The position numbers and the translations under genes were made by a program. Under the pieces are notes generated by a model that did no database searches, had not been told where the DNA came from, and saw only the letters and a list, made by a program, of their open reading frames with translations. A stretch of DNA of 64,000 bases, taken from the NCBI GenBank assembly GCA_021773095.1, contig JAJFKR010000005.1, positions 21,640 through 85,639 of the forward strand. Direction: 5' to 3'. Origin of the DNA: Woeseiaceae bacterium. GTDB taxonomy: Bacteria > Pseudomonadota > Gammaproteobacteria > Steroidobacterales > Woeseiaceae. Of this stretch, positions 29,864-38,493 are shown piece by piece; within the stretch, counting starts at the first letter, position 1; every line of letters starts with the position of its first letter.

Positions 29864-30316
29864 TCAAGCCCCGTCGGGTACCAATCGAGCTGTATCGATC
29901 ATCGACAACGGCAAACTGTGCGACTCTCCATCCACCTCAACTACAATGTTCTCTTCGTCCGACGACATCAGGGTGCCGCGGAATCGTCTGCGTCCCTCGA
30001 TCGGAAACCGCATAGATATTTTCAAGGTTTCACCCATAAAACGCTGAAAATGCTCCATTTTTGTCAACTTTCTGTCCAGTCCAGGCGAAGAAACTTCCAG
30101 GTTGTAGTTTCCCGGCACCGGATCTTCGACATCCAACAACGCACTAACCGCCTGGCTGACTTTTCCGCAATCATCAAGATCGATGCCATCAGCCTTATCG
30201 ATCGTGAGACGCAATAGTCCACCCTTTCCGCTCAATCGCATCTCGAGGTCCGTCAGCTCGTATCCCAAGCGCTCAATCGTCGGCTCAAGCAACTTCTGAA
30301 GCTCGTCCCCGGTCAT
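29864..30316 (-). CDS. rimP: RimP, ribosome maturation factor
   Basis: A 150-residue RimP, needed for 30S assembly. Blocks seen are LLEPTIERLGYELTDLEMR, LRLTIDKADGIDLDDCGKVS, YNLEVSSPGLDRKL and the C-terminal SH3-like barrel (RFRGTLMSSDEENIVVEVDG). It is the first gene of the nusA operon; 27-118 bp upstream lie the hairpins of the leader. Confidence 0.95.
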   Translation of the reverse strand: MTGDELQKLLEPTIERLGYELTDLEMRLSGKGGLLRLTIDKADGIDLDDCGKVSQAVSALLDVEDPVPGNYNLEVSSPGLDRKLTKMEHFQRFMGETLKISMRFPIEGRRRFRGTLMSSDEENIVVEVDGESHSLPLSMIDTARLVPDGA

Positions 30317-30342
30317 TGCATTCTCACTTAACCATCTGTTCT

Positions 30343-30370
30343 AAAACAAAAAATGGGCCAATGGCCCATT
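30343..30370 (-). terminator. Terminator-like hairpin in the rimP leader
   Basis: On the - strand AATGGGCC (30370-30363), a 3-nt loop and GGCCCATT (30359-30352) form an 8-bp perfect stem followed by TTTTGTTTT. It stands 27 nt upstream of the rimP start, downstream of the promoter candidate at 30474-30503, so it should attenuate the operon unless read through. Confidence 0.75.
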
Positions 30371-30413
30371 CATACCCAGCACTTTTTCTTTGTCCGTGCC
30401 AATACTCCGGACA

Positions 30414-30435
30414 ACAAAAAACCCCTAAGCGGGGT
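30414..30435 (-). terminator. Second, weaker terminator-like hairpin in the rimP leader
   Basis: On the - strand ACCCC, loop GCTTA, GGGGT (30435-30421) is followed by a run of T (30421-30416) and TTGTTG. The stem is only 5 bp. A CCCAC/GTGGG pair just upstream (about 30440-30462) could form an alternative structure. Confidence 0.5.
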
Positions 30436-30473
30436 CTTTACCCACCGATGCTTTAGTGGGGCGCTGGCGCGGG

Positions 30474-30503
30474 ATTATACGGCATTCATATCAACCCACG
30501 CAA
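30474..30503 (-). promoter_or_regulatory. Candidate promoter of the rimP-nusA operon
   Basis: On the - strand TATAAT (30479-30474) is a perfect -10, and TTGCGT (30503-30498) is a reasonable -35 at 18-bp spacing. The transcript would start near 30467, about 150 nt before rimP, giving a long leader with two terminator-like hairpins. Confidence 0.6.
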
Positions 30504-30581
30504 CGCTGAATCAAAGCTATTTCATTATGCTGTCCGATGATAAGCTGCCCGCCTTTCGCAAAAACTATCGAGACCGAAAAC

Positions 30582-32042
30582 ATGTTGAATCTGAACGACC
30601 CGACTCTGCTCAAGACTCAAAACTTTATTGACGGCGAGTGGGTCGCTGGCGGGGCTGGCACTATCGATGTCCTCAACCCCGCAAATGGTGAAGTGGTTGC
30701 GACCACCGCGAACGGCAATGCTGCCGATGCCACCCGCGCTGTTGAGGCGGCCGCGGAGGCCTTCAAAACCTGGAGCCAGATACCCGCCAAGCAACGCGCA
30801 GTTTTGCTCCGCAACTGGTTCAACCTGTTGATGGAGAATGCCGATGACCTCGGTGCCATCATGACCGCCGAACAAGGCAAGCCCCTTGCGGAGTCAATCG
30901 GCGAAGTCGGCTACGGTGCAGGATTCATCGAGTATTACGCAGAAGAGTCGAAACGATTTAAGGGCGCGACCATCCCGACGATATCGAACGATCGACGTCT
31001 GCAGACGTACAAGCAACCGGTCGGCGTGGTTGGTTGTATCACACCGTGGAACTTCCCGAATGCAATGATCGCGCGTAAAGCCGGTCCTGCACTTGGAGCG
31101 GGTTGTACGATCGTGATCAAACCGGCCACTGAAACGCCGTTATCGGCGCTTAGCATGTGTGAGCTCGCAGACAGGGCCGGGATTCCAAAGGGTGTGATTA
31201 GCGTGGTCGTGGGCAATAACTCGCGTGAAATCGGCGCCGTTCTGACCCAGCACCCAAAGGTCGGCAAATTCACGTTCACCGGGTCAACGCCGGTTGGCAA
31301 GATCCTGATGAAGCAATGCGCCGACGGTGTGAAAAAGGTGTCACTGGAACTCGGCGGCAACGCGCCATTCATCGTCTTTGACGATGCCGACATAGATGCT
31401 GCCGTCATCGACTGCATGGCAACCAAATTTCGCAATTGCGGCCAGACCTGTGTCTGCACGAACCGCATTTTCGTCCAAAATGGCGTCGCGGAAGAGTTTA
31501 CTGGCAAACTGCAGGCGGCGATTGAGGCACTCAACGTTGGCGACGGCTTTGCCGATAACATCACGATTGGCCCGCTGGTTAGTAAGACCGCGGTCGGCGA
31601 GATGGTCGAGTTCATGGAAGATGCAAAGAGCAAAGGCGCAAACATCGTATCCGGTGGCGACAAACACGAACTGGGCCATTGTTTCTTCGAGCCCACTCTG
31701 ATCACCGGTATCACACAGGATATGCGTATCGCCCGCGAGGAAATATTCGGGCCCATCGCCGCCGTCCAGACGTTCGAGACGGAAGACGAAGCGATTGAGC
31801 GCGCGAATGACACCGAATACGGTCTCGCCGCCTATTACGCAACCCGGGACATCGGCCGTGTAATGCGCGTTGCTGAACGACTCGAGTACGGCATCGTTTG
31901 CTCGAATTCGGGTGTGTTTTCGACAGAAGTTGCGCCGTTTGGCGGCTGGAAGGAATCCGGCCTCGGTTCTGAAGGCGGCGCTGAAGGCATGGCCGAGTTC
32001 TTCGAGACCAAATTCCACTCAATGGGTGGTATCGAATCGTAA
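30582..32042 (+). CDS. gabD: GabD-type succinate-semialdehyde dehydrogenase
   Basis: A 486-residue aldehyde dehydrogenase that aligns with E. coli GabD over its whole length. It carries VGCITPWNFPNAM, FTGSTPVGK, the general base Glu in KKVSLELGGNAPFIVFDDAD (about 256), catalytic Cys290 in NCGQTCVC, and EVAPFGGWKESGLG. Cys292 is the partner cysteine of the GabD redox loop. It oxidises succinate semialdehyde to succinate, usually with NADP. ATG 30582 gives the family start; the frame open from 30537 has no support. lhgO follows after 12 nt, recalling the E. coli csiD-lhgO-gabDT cluster for glutarate and GABA. Confidence 0.92.
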   Translation: MLNLNDPTLLKTQNFIDGEWVAGGAGTIDVLNPANGEVVATTANGNAADATRAVEAAAEAFKTWSQIPAKQRAVLLRNWFNLLMENADDLGAIMTAEQGKPLAESIGEVGYGAGFIEYYAEESKRFKGATIPTISNDRRLQTYKQPVGVVGCITPWNFPNAMIARKAGPALGAGCTIVIKPATETPLSALSMCELADRAGIPKGVISVVVGNNSREIGAVLTQHPKVGKFTFTGSTPVGKILMKQCADGVKKVSLELGGNAPFIVFDDADIDAAVIDCMATKFRNCGQTCVCTNRIFVQNGVAEEFTGKLQAAIEALNVGDGFADNITIGPLVSKTAVGEMVEFMEDAKSKGANIVSGGDKHELGHCFFEPTLITGITQDMRIAREEIFGPIAAVQTFETEDEAIERANDTEYGLAAYYATRDIGRVMRVAERLEYGIVCSNSGVFSTEVAPFGGWKESGLGSEGGAEGMAEFFETKFHSMGGIES

Positions 32043-32054
32043 GGCAGTGATGTT

Positions 32055-33248
32055 GTGTACGACTACCTGATCATCGGTGGTGGCATCATCGGGCTTTCGA
32101 CTGCCTGGCAGTTGCAGCAGCGAAAACCTGACAGCACGATACTGTTGCTGGAAAAAGAAGCATCGCTGGCAGCGCATCAAACGGGTCGTAACAGCGGCGT
32201 ACTGCACGCGGGAATTTACTACACGCCCGGCAGTCTGAAGGCGAGATTCTGTAAAGCCGGCGTAGAAGCGACAGTCGAATTCTGTCGTAAGCACCAAATC
32301 CCTGTGGAGCAGTGTGGCAAGCTCATCGTGGCGAGCACCGATACTGAACATCAACGCATGCTCGACCTTTATAGGCGAGCAAACGACAACGGCCTTGATG
32401 TGGAACTGCTCGATGCTACGGAACTCCGTCAGCGAGAACCCGAAATTATTGGGACCAGCGCGATATTTCTTCGCACAAGCGGCATTGCAGATTTCCCGGC
32501 CATTACAAGAGAGTTCGCCAGGCAATTTGAACAGCTTGGCGGCGAGGTACGCCTCAATAGCAAAGTGATCAGCTTGCAGGAATCACCGGAGAGGGTGACG
32601 GTAAAGCTCAGTGATGGGCAGGAAATTGCGACAAAATACCTGATCGTTTGCGGTGGCCTCATGGCGGATCGGCTGGCGAAAATGCAGGAAATCGATATCG
32701 ACTTTCAGGTGATTCCTTTCCGCGGAGAGTATTATCAACTGCCGCCCAAAAAGAACAACGTCGTTAAGCACCTCATCTATCCTGTGCCAAATCCCGAGCT
32801 GCCGTTTCTGGGTATCCACCTGACGCGCATGATCGATGGATCGGTCACCGTCGGGCCGAATGCGTTACAAGGTTGGAAACGTGAGGGTTACGGAAGGATT
32901 AACGTGAGTCTCACGGATATCTCGCAGATGATTCTATTCCCCGGTTTCTGGAACGTTCTGCGGAAAAACTTCAGGTCCGGGTTACGCGAAATCAGGAATT
33001 CCATCTGGAAGCGCGGCTACCTGAAGCAAATACACAAATACTGCCCATCAATAAGCCTCGACGACTTGCTCCCCTACCGCAGCGGTGTGCGTGCTATGGC
33101 CGTCAAGCGTGACGGTACACTGGTGGATGACTTCCTTTTTGCAGAGAGTCCGAGGAGCTTGCACATCTGTAATGCTCCCTCGCCCGCCGCAACGTCAGCA
33201 ATCCCGATTGGCGCGCATGTCTGCGACAAACTTCTGGATGGTGCATAG
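32055..33248 (+). CDS. lhgO: LhgO, L-2-hydroxyglutarate oxidase/dehydrogenase
   Basis: A 397-residue FAD enzyme of the DAO fold that oxidises L-2-hydroxyglutarate to 2-oxoglutarate, passing electrons to quinones in E. coli. It has YDYLIIGGGIIGLSTAWQL (dinucleotide fold), HQTGRNSGVLHAGIYY and the C-terminal LLPYRSGVRAMAVKRDG and DDFLF. The start is GTG 32055, 10 nt after AAGG. It forms an operon with gabD. No csiD gene is present, so the source of its substrate here is open. Confidence 0.92.
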   Translation: MYDYLIIGGGIIGLSTAWQLQQRKPDSTILLLEKEASLAAHQTGRNSGVLHAGIYYTPGSLKARFCKAGVEATVEFCRKHQIPVEQCGKLIVASTDTEHQRMLDLYRRANDNGLDVELLDATELRQREPEIIGTSAIFLRTSGIADFPAITREFARQFEQLGGEVRLNSKVISLQESPERVTVKLSDGQEIATKYLIVCGGLMADRLAKMQEIDIDFQVIPFRGEYYQLPPKKNNVVKHLIYPVPNPELPFLGIHLTRMIDGSVTVGPNALQGWKREGYGRINVSLTDISQMILFPGFWNVLRKNFRSGLREIRNSIWKRGYLKQIHKYCPSISLDDLLPYRSGVRAMAVKRDGTLVDDFLFAESPRSLHICNAPSPAATSAIPIGAHVCDKLLDGA

Positions 33249-33285
33249 AAAAGCCCCGCCCGACGGGTGTCCGACGAGGCCTTTC
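33249..33285. terminator. Shared bidirectional terminator between lhgO and the TonB receptor
   Basis: AAAAGCCCCG at one side and CGAGGCCTTT at the other pair (one wobble) around a CGACGGGTGTCCGACG core, with T-runs on both strands (TTTTC on the - strand, TTT on the +). It lies between two convergent stops 48 bp apart. Confidence 0.65.
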
Positions 33286-33296
33286 CAGAGGTCTGT

Positions 33297-35906
33297 TCAG
33301 TCGAAGTACTTACGTACTGTCAGACCGTAGGTCCGCGGCTGATTCGGGTAGCCCGAGAAGCTGCCTGCCTGTGCGACTGATGGGAAAGCGCTCAATAGGT
33401 ATTCGTCGTTGTTGATGTTTCGTCCCCAAAGCATGACTTCAAGACCGTTGTCCCAGGCCAGTCCGGCACTTGCGTTAATCGTACTAACCTCACGCGAAGC
33501 GATGTTTGCCGGCGTATTTTCGATCACCCGGATATCATCTTCGTAAATATACTCGAAGCGAAGGTAACCGGCGGCATTGCCGACGTCGAAGCTGAAGCGA
33601 CCAGCGGCTGTGAGACTAAGCTCATGTATGCCCGGCGGCTGCGTTCCGCTGAGATCGGCACTGATCCGTTCCAGGAAGGTAGGAGAAGAAGGGTCATCGT
33701 CAACGCTTTCTGCCACCGGAAATGAATCAAACGTTGGGTCCATGAAGGTCGCGGCAAGCGTTCCCTCGAACACTTCCGAAGGCTGCCAGCGAACATCGAG
33801 CTCCAGGCCGGTGGTCGATTGCCTGCCGGCGTTTTGCAGGGTGAAGCCGGTGCCTGTAAAGATATTCGATTGAAAATCTTCGATCTCCTGATCAAAAATC
33901 GCAACGTTCAGGGCGACGGTATCCCAGAGTGCTTTCAAGCCCACTTCGTAAACCGTTGCTTCTTCAGGTCGCGCGAATCGAGTGGTGTACGTAGCATTAG
34001 CCACATTCAGACCCGCGGCTTCAAGTGCCGCCTGGTCTTGAGGGAACGGGCGCGAATCTCGTGATAAATTCCATGAGCTCGCCTTGAATCCTGTGCCCGC
34101 ACTGACGTACGCGCTAACAGCGTCACTGACATCAAACGCAAGCCGTACTGACCAGGTCGTGTCATCGTCTTTAGTATTGCCCGATTCCACGGCATTCGGA
34201 AATCCAACATTCGGCGGCAGGAACTGCAGACCTTGCAAACCTGTAATGGAAGCGGCAACACCGGCATTAATAGCGGCTGACGTGCCTGGCGCGACAGATT
34301 CGACGAACGCTATGTTCGCCGGAGTCGGGGCCAATCCCCCTGGCGGATTGAAGGGCACTGTTGCCGCTGTAAATGCCTGTCCGAATAACACTGTGGGTAA
34401 CGGCACACCAAATACCGTCGGATCGTTGAATAGATCAATGCCTGAATAAACGTCGGTTGACGTCGGATTGAAAGTGACGTCCTTCTCATCCTCGGTATAA
34501 TTCGCACCGAGGGTCAAAGTGACCCTGTCGCCAAGGTCTATGTCAACCTGGCCGAAGATTGAGAACGCCTGATCGTCCATGGTTGAATCGTCGACCAGGC
34601 CCTGGCCAGCGGCGAAGAATGTACCGGGTGCGTGACCAAAAAGTGCCTCGATATCGCCAAACGGTGAGGGATCAACACCGGGCGTCCCACCACCCCCCGC
34701 GACCGCCAGAAAATCTGCATAGAGACGAAAATCGTCTCCGAAAAGCACCCCTGTCGACTGGTCAACTTCTTCATCGAAAAAGTAGGCTCCTACCATCCAG
34801 CCAACGTTGTCTGTTGACCCTGCCAGACGAAATTCCTGTGTGAAGGTATCGATCTCAGTATCGGTCCGATTCGCCGTTTGTGGGTCGAACAATCGCGCGC
34901 TCGTAAAATCGACGTCGGCATTGTCGAATCGATCCAGAGTACGAAATGCGGTGATCGACGTAAGTGTTACGGCATCGTTGAAATCATAGTCAAATTGAAT
35001 GGATGCGCCGCTGGTTTCGAACTCGTTCGTCGGCGTGAAATCGTAAAAGCCCTGGTAGGCGAATGGCGCTTCCGGGACAAGATTACCGCCAATCGCCTGT
35101 ATGAGTCCTCCGGTTGGACCGTTTCGAAGGTTTGCAACACCACAACAGGCTTCGTCGAAATCATCAAGATCCGCGATCACGCGTACCTCAAGTGAATCTG
35201 ACGGCGCGAATAACAACTGTGCCCGAATTCCAAAGCGATTCAATTCATTAAGCGCATCGCCCCCGGCAAGGTTGTCGTAATAACCGTCGCGCTCGCTGTA
35301 ACTTCCAGAGAGGCTGAAACCAACCGTGTCGGACAGTGGCCCGTTGATATCCGCCTTGACAGAAACCTGGCTAAACTCACCGAGAGTCAGCTGCGCCGAA
35401 CCGGTAGTTTCATCCATACCGGGCTTTGCGGTTACGATGCTGATCACGCCAGCCGATGCGTTCTTGCCAAAAAGTGTACTTTGTGGTCCGCGCAAGACCT
35501 CGATGCGCTCGAGGTTGGGTAAGTCAGAAAGCGCCGAAGCTGTGCGTGAACGATAGACGCCATCGATAAAAACGCCTACGGATGGCTCGATACCGGCGTT
35601 GTTCGCGCCATTGCCGAAGCCACGAATCAGAAAGTTGGTATTACCCGATGACTGCAACTGCGTCACACGCAGCGACGGAACAAGAAACTGCAGATCCTTG
35701 ATGTCCTGAACCTGGGATTCTTGCAGGTCCGAGGCCGACACGACCGAAACAGCAATCGGTGTGTCCTGCAAGGTTGTCTGACGTTTACTCGCTGTGACAG
35801 TGATCTCTTCGAGATATCCGCTCGCTTCATTCTGGGCCGCTACCGGCATCACCAGAGTCGCCGCGATAATACCGAGTATGCCTCGGCTGAAATTTGATCT
35901 GTTCAT
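33297..35906 (-). CDS. TonB-dependent receptor 1
   Basis: An 869-residue outer-membrane receptor. The start is ATG 35906 with GGAGG 5 nt upstream; a signal peptide ends near LVMPVAAQ. A TonB box-like EEITVTASKRQ starts the mature protein, the plug contains VPSLRVTQLQ, GVFIDGVYRSRTASAL and EVLRGPQSTLFGKNASAG, and the barrel ends PNQPRTYGLTVRKYFD with the terminal aromatic residue. It is paralogous to the receptor at 40639-43185 along its full length. The substrate is unknown; the two receptors flank an acylase and a DUF3604 lipoprotein, which hints at uptake of an acylated or complex compound. Confidence 0.93.
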   Translation of the reverse strand: MNRSNFSRGILGIIAATLVMPVAAQNEASGYLEEITVTASKRQTTLQDTPIAVSVVSASDLQESQVQDIKDLQFLVPSLRVTQLQSSGNTNFLIRGFGNGANNAGIEPSVGVFIDGVYRSRTASALSDLPNLERIEVLRGPQSTLFGKNASAGVISIVTAKPGMDETTGSAQLTLGEFSQVSVKADINGPLSDTVGFSLSGSYSERDGYYDNLAGGDALNELNRFGIRAQLLFAPSDSLEVRVIADLDDFDEACCGVANLRNGPTGGLIQAIGGNLVPEAPFAYQGFYDFTPTNEFETSGASIQFDYDFNDAVTLTSITAFRTLDRFDNADVDFTSARLFDPQTANRTDTEIDTFTQEFRLAGSTDNVGWMVGAYFFDEEVDQSTGVLFGDDFRLYADFLAVAGGGGTPGVDPSPFGDIEALFGHAPGTFFAAGQGLVDDSTMDDQAFSIFGQVDIDLGDRVTLTLGANYTEDEKDVTFNPTSTDVYSGIDLFNDPTVFGVPLPTVLFGQAFTAATVPFNPPGGLAPTPANIAFVESVAPGTSAAINAGVAASITGLQGLQFLPPNVGFPNAVESGNTKDDDTTWSVRLAFDVSDAVSAYVSAGTGFKASSWNLSRDSRPFPQDQAALEAAGLNVANATYTTRFARPEEATVYEVGLKALWDTVALNVAIFDQEIEDFQSNIFTGTGFTLQNAGRQSTTGLELDVRWQPSEVFEGTLAATFMDPTFDSFPVAESVDDDPSSPTFLERISADLSGTQPPGIHELSLTAAGRFSFDVGNAAGYLRFEYIYEDDIRVIENTPANIASREVSTINASAGLAWDNGLEVMLWGRNINNDEYLLSAFPSVAQAGSFSGYPNQPRTYGLTVRKYFD

Positions 35907-36198
35907 GTGGACCTCCACTCTTCTTCGTTGTCTAAAACAGATGATGATTGCAGCAACTTATTCCTAATTACCGGTGTTTTCAACAAGGTCGTTATCTTTG
36001 CCGCTCTCGAAACCTTGTTGAATGCGAATCGTTAATATTCAACAACTTAGTTGTCCTGAAATACCTTGGCAGGACTCTTGTTCCAGGTACCGGCGACACC
36101 GTCATTGAACCCCGAAACAATCTGAACTTGCGGTCTCATCAGCCCACGTCTACCCTTGAAACTCACCGCTCAGCAAACCTTGTTTGGGGGAAAACTAT
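35907..36198. other. Divergent intergenic region, receptor 1 and acylase
   Basis: This 292-bp region separates two divergent genes and must hold both promoters. The segment AACAAGGTCG...AAACCTTGTTG (about 35978-36017) contains inverted AACAAGGT/ACCTTGTT arms that could be an operator or hairpin. I could not choose convincing -35/-10 pairs. Confidence 0.4.
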
Positions 36199-38493
36199 AT
36201 GTCGTTTTTGCGATTCGCATTCCTGTCGGCGCTGTTAGTACTGATCAGTTGTTCATCCGATAGTGGCGCGCCAGAACCTGTTAGCGACGAATACAGAACT
36301 GAAATACGCTGGACCAGCTACGGTATCCCGCACGTCAAGGCCGACAACCAGGCTAGCCTTGGATACGGTTTTGCTTATGCAACCGCCACCGACACGGTCT
36401 GTGTTATTGCTCGCGATATCGTCATGGTTAATGGCAGGCTATCGCACTTCTTTGGTGCCGGGAACGGCAACCTCGAGAGCGACGTTTTTCATCGCACATT
36501 GCTAACCGACGAGCGACTTGAACGATTCGTGGATGCATTATCGGCCAGTGACCATCGCTACAACCAGGGATACGCTGATGGCTACAATCGCTATTTGCGA
36601 GACAACATGGACCGGCTCCCGGAATCCTGCAATGGCAAAGACTGGGTCCGACCAATGGTTACGGCGGACGTCGCCCGGCTTCTGACCGGCATAGGAATTC
36701 GCTACGGTCTCGGACAATTCAAGAGTGATGTAGCAAGGGCCCAGCCACCGGGCGAACAGATCGCCAGTGGCGATACTCAATTCAAACCGGATACCGGCAT
36801 CGGCAGTAACGCCATCGCATTTGGCAAGGACGTCACCAGCACAGGACGCGGATTACTTCTCGGGAATCCACATTACCCCTGGCAGGGATCATCCCGTTTT
36901 CACATTATCCACACCACGATTCCCGGTGTTATGGACACTATGGGCGTCAGCCTGTCGACGACAAATGCAGTGTCGATCGGCTTTAATAAGGACGTGGCGT
37001 GGACGCATACAGTTTCCACGGCCCTCCGATTTACACTGTACGAGCTTGAACTGAATCCAGACAACCCGCTCGAATACCGGTACGACGGCGAGTACCGCGC
37101 AATGATCCCGCAAACCGTTACGCTGGACGTCACGCAGGCAGATGGCACATCAAACAGCCAGCAACATACCGTCTATAGGTCGCACTACGGTCCGATGGTC
37201 GCCAGCGACCGGTTGCCGTGGACAAACGACAAGGCTTACACGGTACGTGACGCGGTTATCGACAATACCGAGGGAACAGCAACCTATAGAGCTTTGGCGG
37301 TCGCCACATCGGTCGACGATGTCGAAGCAGCAATCAGCAAACAGGGCGTGTTCTGGGCCAACACCGTCGCTACCGACAAGCACGGTACGGCGTTTTATGC
37401 GGACATATCGACAACGCCGAATGTCGATACCGACTTGCTGGGTACATGCAGGGTACCGGTCAATACCATCCCTGCCTTTGTCGTCGTACTGGACGGCTCA
37501 AGAAGCGAATGCGAATGGAAAACAGATGCCAGAAGCCGCGTCGCTGGAACGCTGCCGGCTGAGTCCATGCCGCGTATTCGACGCAATGACTATGTCACCA
37601 ATTCAAACGACAGCTACTGGCTGGCCAATCCGGACTCTCCGCTGGAAGGCTTTTCGCCCATCATCGGCCCTGAGCGAACGGCCCGCACGCTGCGAACCCG
37701 GGCCGGCCTCGCGTTCGTTCGGGAACAGCTGGCTGATGACCACAAAGTGACTGCCGATGACCTGCGAGAAATTCTGTACAACCAGCGCAATTTCGGTGCG
37801 GAACTCTTGCTCGAAGACGTCCTCAAAGTGTGCCTTGACGACACATTGGTCAAACTAGACAACGGCGATGAAGTTGACATAGCACCAAGCTGTAGCGTGC
37901 TCAAAAACTGGGACAAGACAGCAAACAACGACAGTCGGGGCATGCACGTGTGGACGGAATTTTGGCGAATCGCGCGCCGAATTGACGGTATCTTTGCGGT
38001 ACCTTTTAGCGAAAGCGATCCGGTCAACACACCACGTGGCATTTCATTAGCCGACACCTCGGTACATGTTGCTGTTCGGCAAGCACTCGCTCAAGGCCAG
38101 ACGGTCTTGCAGCAAGCCGGTATCTCGCTGGACGCCCGCTGGGGCGACCTTCAATACACCGAGCATGATGGCGAAAAAATTGCTATTCCCGGTGGGCATG
38201 GTTGGGCGGGCATGTTCAGCATGATTTCCACAGGTGCCGTCAGGGAAAAGGGTTACAGCCCGGTCATCCACGGCAACAGCTATATTCAGGTGGTTTCCTG
38301 GGATGAAGACGGTACCTTGCACCCGAGTGGCGTCCTGACCTACTCGCAATCGTCGGAACCGGGCTCAGAACACTATTCCGATCTCACTGAAGTTTATTCT
38401 CGCGGCGAATGGGTGGACTTCCCATTCACGGAAGAAGAGATTCTTGCAGATCCGAATCTCACAACTTTGATGCTGGTCGAGACTATGCCCTAA
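36199..38493 (+). CDS. Penicillin acylase-family (Ntn) hydrolase, lipoprotein
   Basis: A 764-residue member of the penicillin/acyl-homoserine-lactone acylase family. It starts at ATG 36199, 8 nt after GGGGGA, and has a lipobox LVLISC with Cys18. The self-cleavage site is GSNAIAFGKD: Ser203 would become the N-terminal nucleophile of the beta chain. The following LLLGNPHYPW and GVSLSTTNAVSIGFNKDVAWTHT (read in parts) are typical oxyanion and substrate regions. Relatives such as PvdQ and QuiP cleave N-acyl-homoserine lactones or mature siderophores; the substrate here cannot be read off. Its 3' end overlaps the convergent DUF3604 gene by 4 bp. Confidence 0.88.
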   Translation: MSFLRFAFLSALLVLISCSSDSGAPEPVSDEYRTEIRWTSYGIPHVKADNQASLGYGFAYATATDTVCVIARDIVMVNGRLSHFFGAGNGNLESDVFHRTLLTDERLERFVDALSASDHRYNQGYADGYNRYLRDNMDRLPESCNGKDWVRPMVTADVARLLTGIGIRYGLGQFKSDVARAQPPGEQIASGDTQFKPDTGIGSNAIAFGKDVTSTGRGLLLGNPHYPWQGSSRFHIIHTTIPGVMDTMGVSLSTTNAVSIGFNKDVAWTHTVSTALRFTLYELELNPDNPLEYRYDGEYRAMIPQTVTLDVTQADGTSNSQQHTVYRSHYGPMVASDRLPWTNDKAYTVRDAVIDNTEGTATYRALAVATSVDDVEAAISKQGVFWANTVATDKHGTAFYADISTTPNVDTDLLGTCRVPVNTIPAFVVVLDGSRSECEWKTDARSRVAGTLPAESMPRIRRNDYVTNSNDSYWLANPDSPLEGFSPIIGPERTARTLRTRAGLAFVREQLADDHKVTADDLREILYNQRNFGAELLLEDVLKVCLDDTLVKLDNGDEVDIAPSCSVLKNWDKTANNDSRGMHVWTEFWRIARRIDGIFAVPFSESDPVNTPRGISLADTSVHVAVRQALAQGQTVLQQAGISLDARWGDLQYTEHDGEKIAIPGGHGWAGMFSMISTGAVREKGYSPVIHGNSYIQVVSWDEDGTLHPSGVLTYSQSSEPGSEHYSDLTEVYSRGEWVDFPFTEEEILADPNLTTLMLVETMP

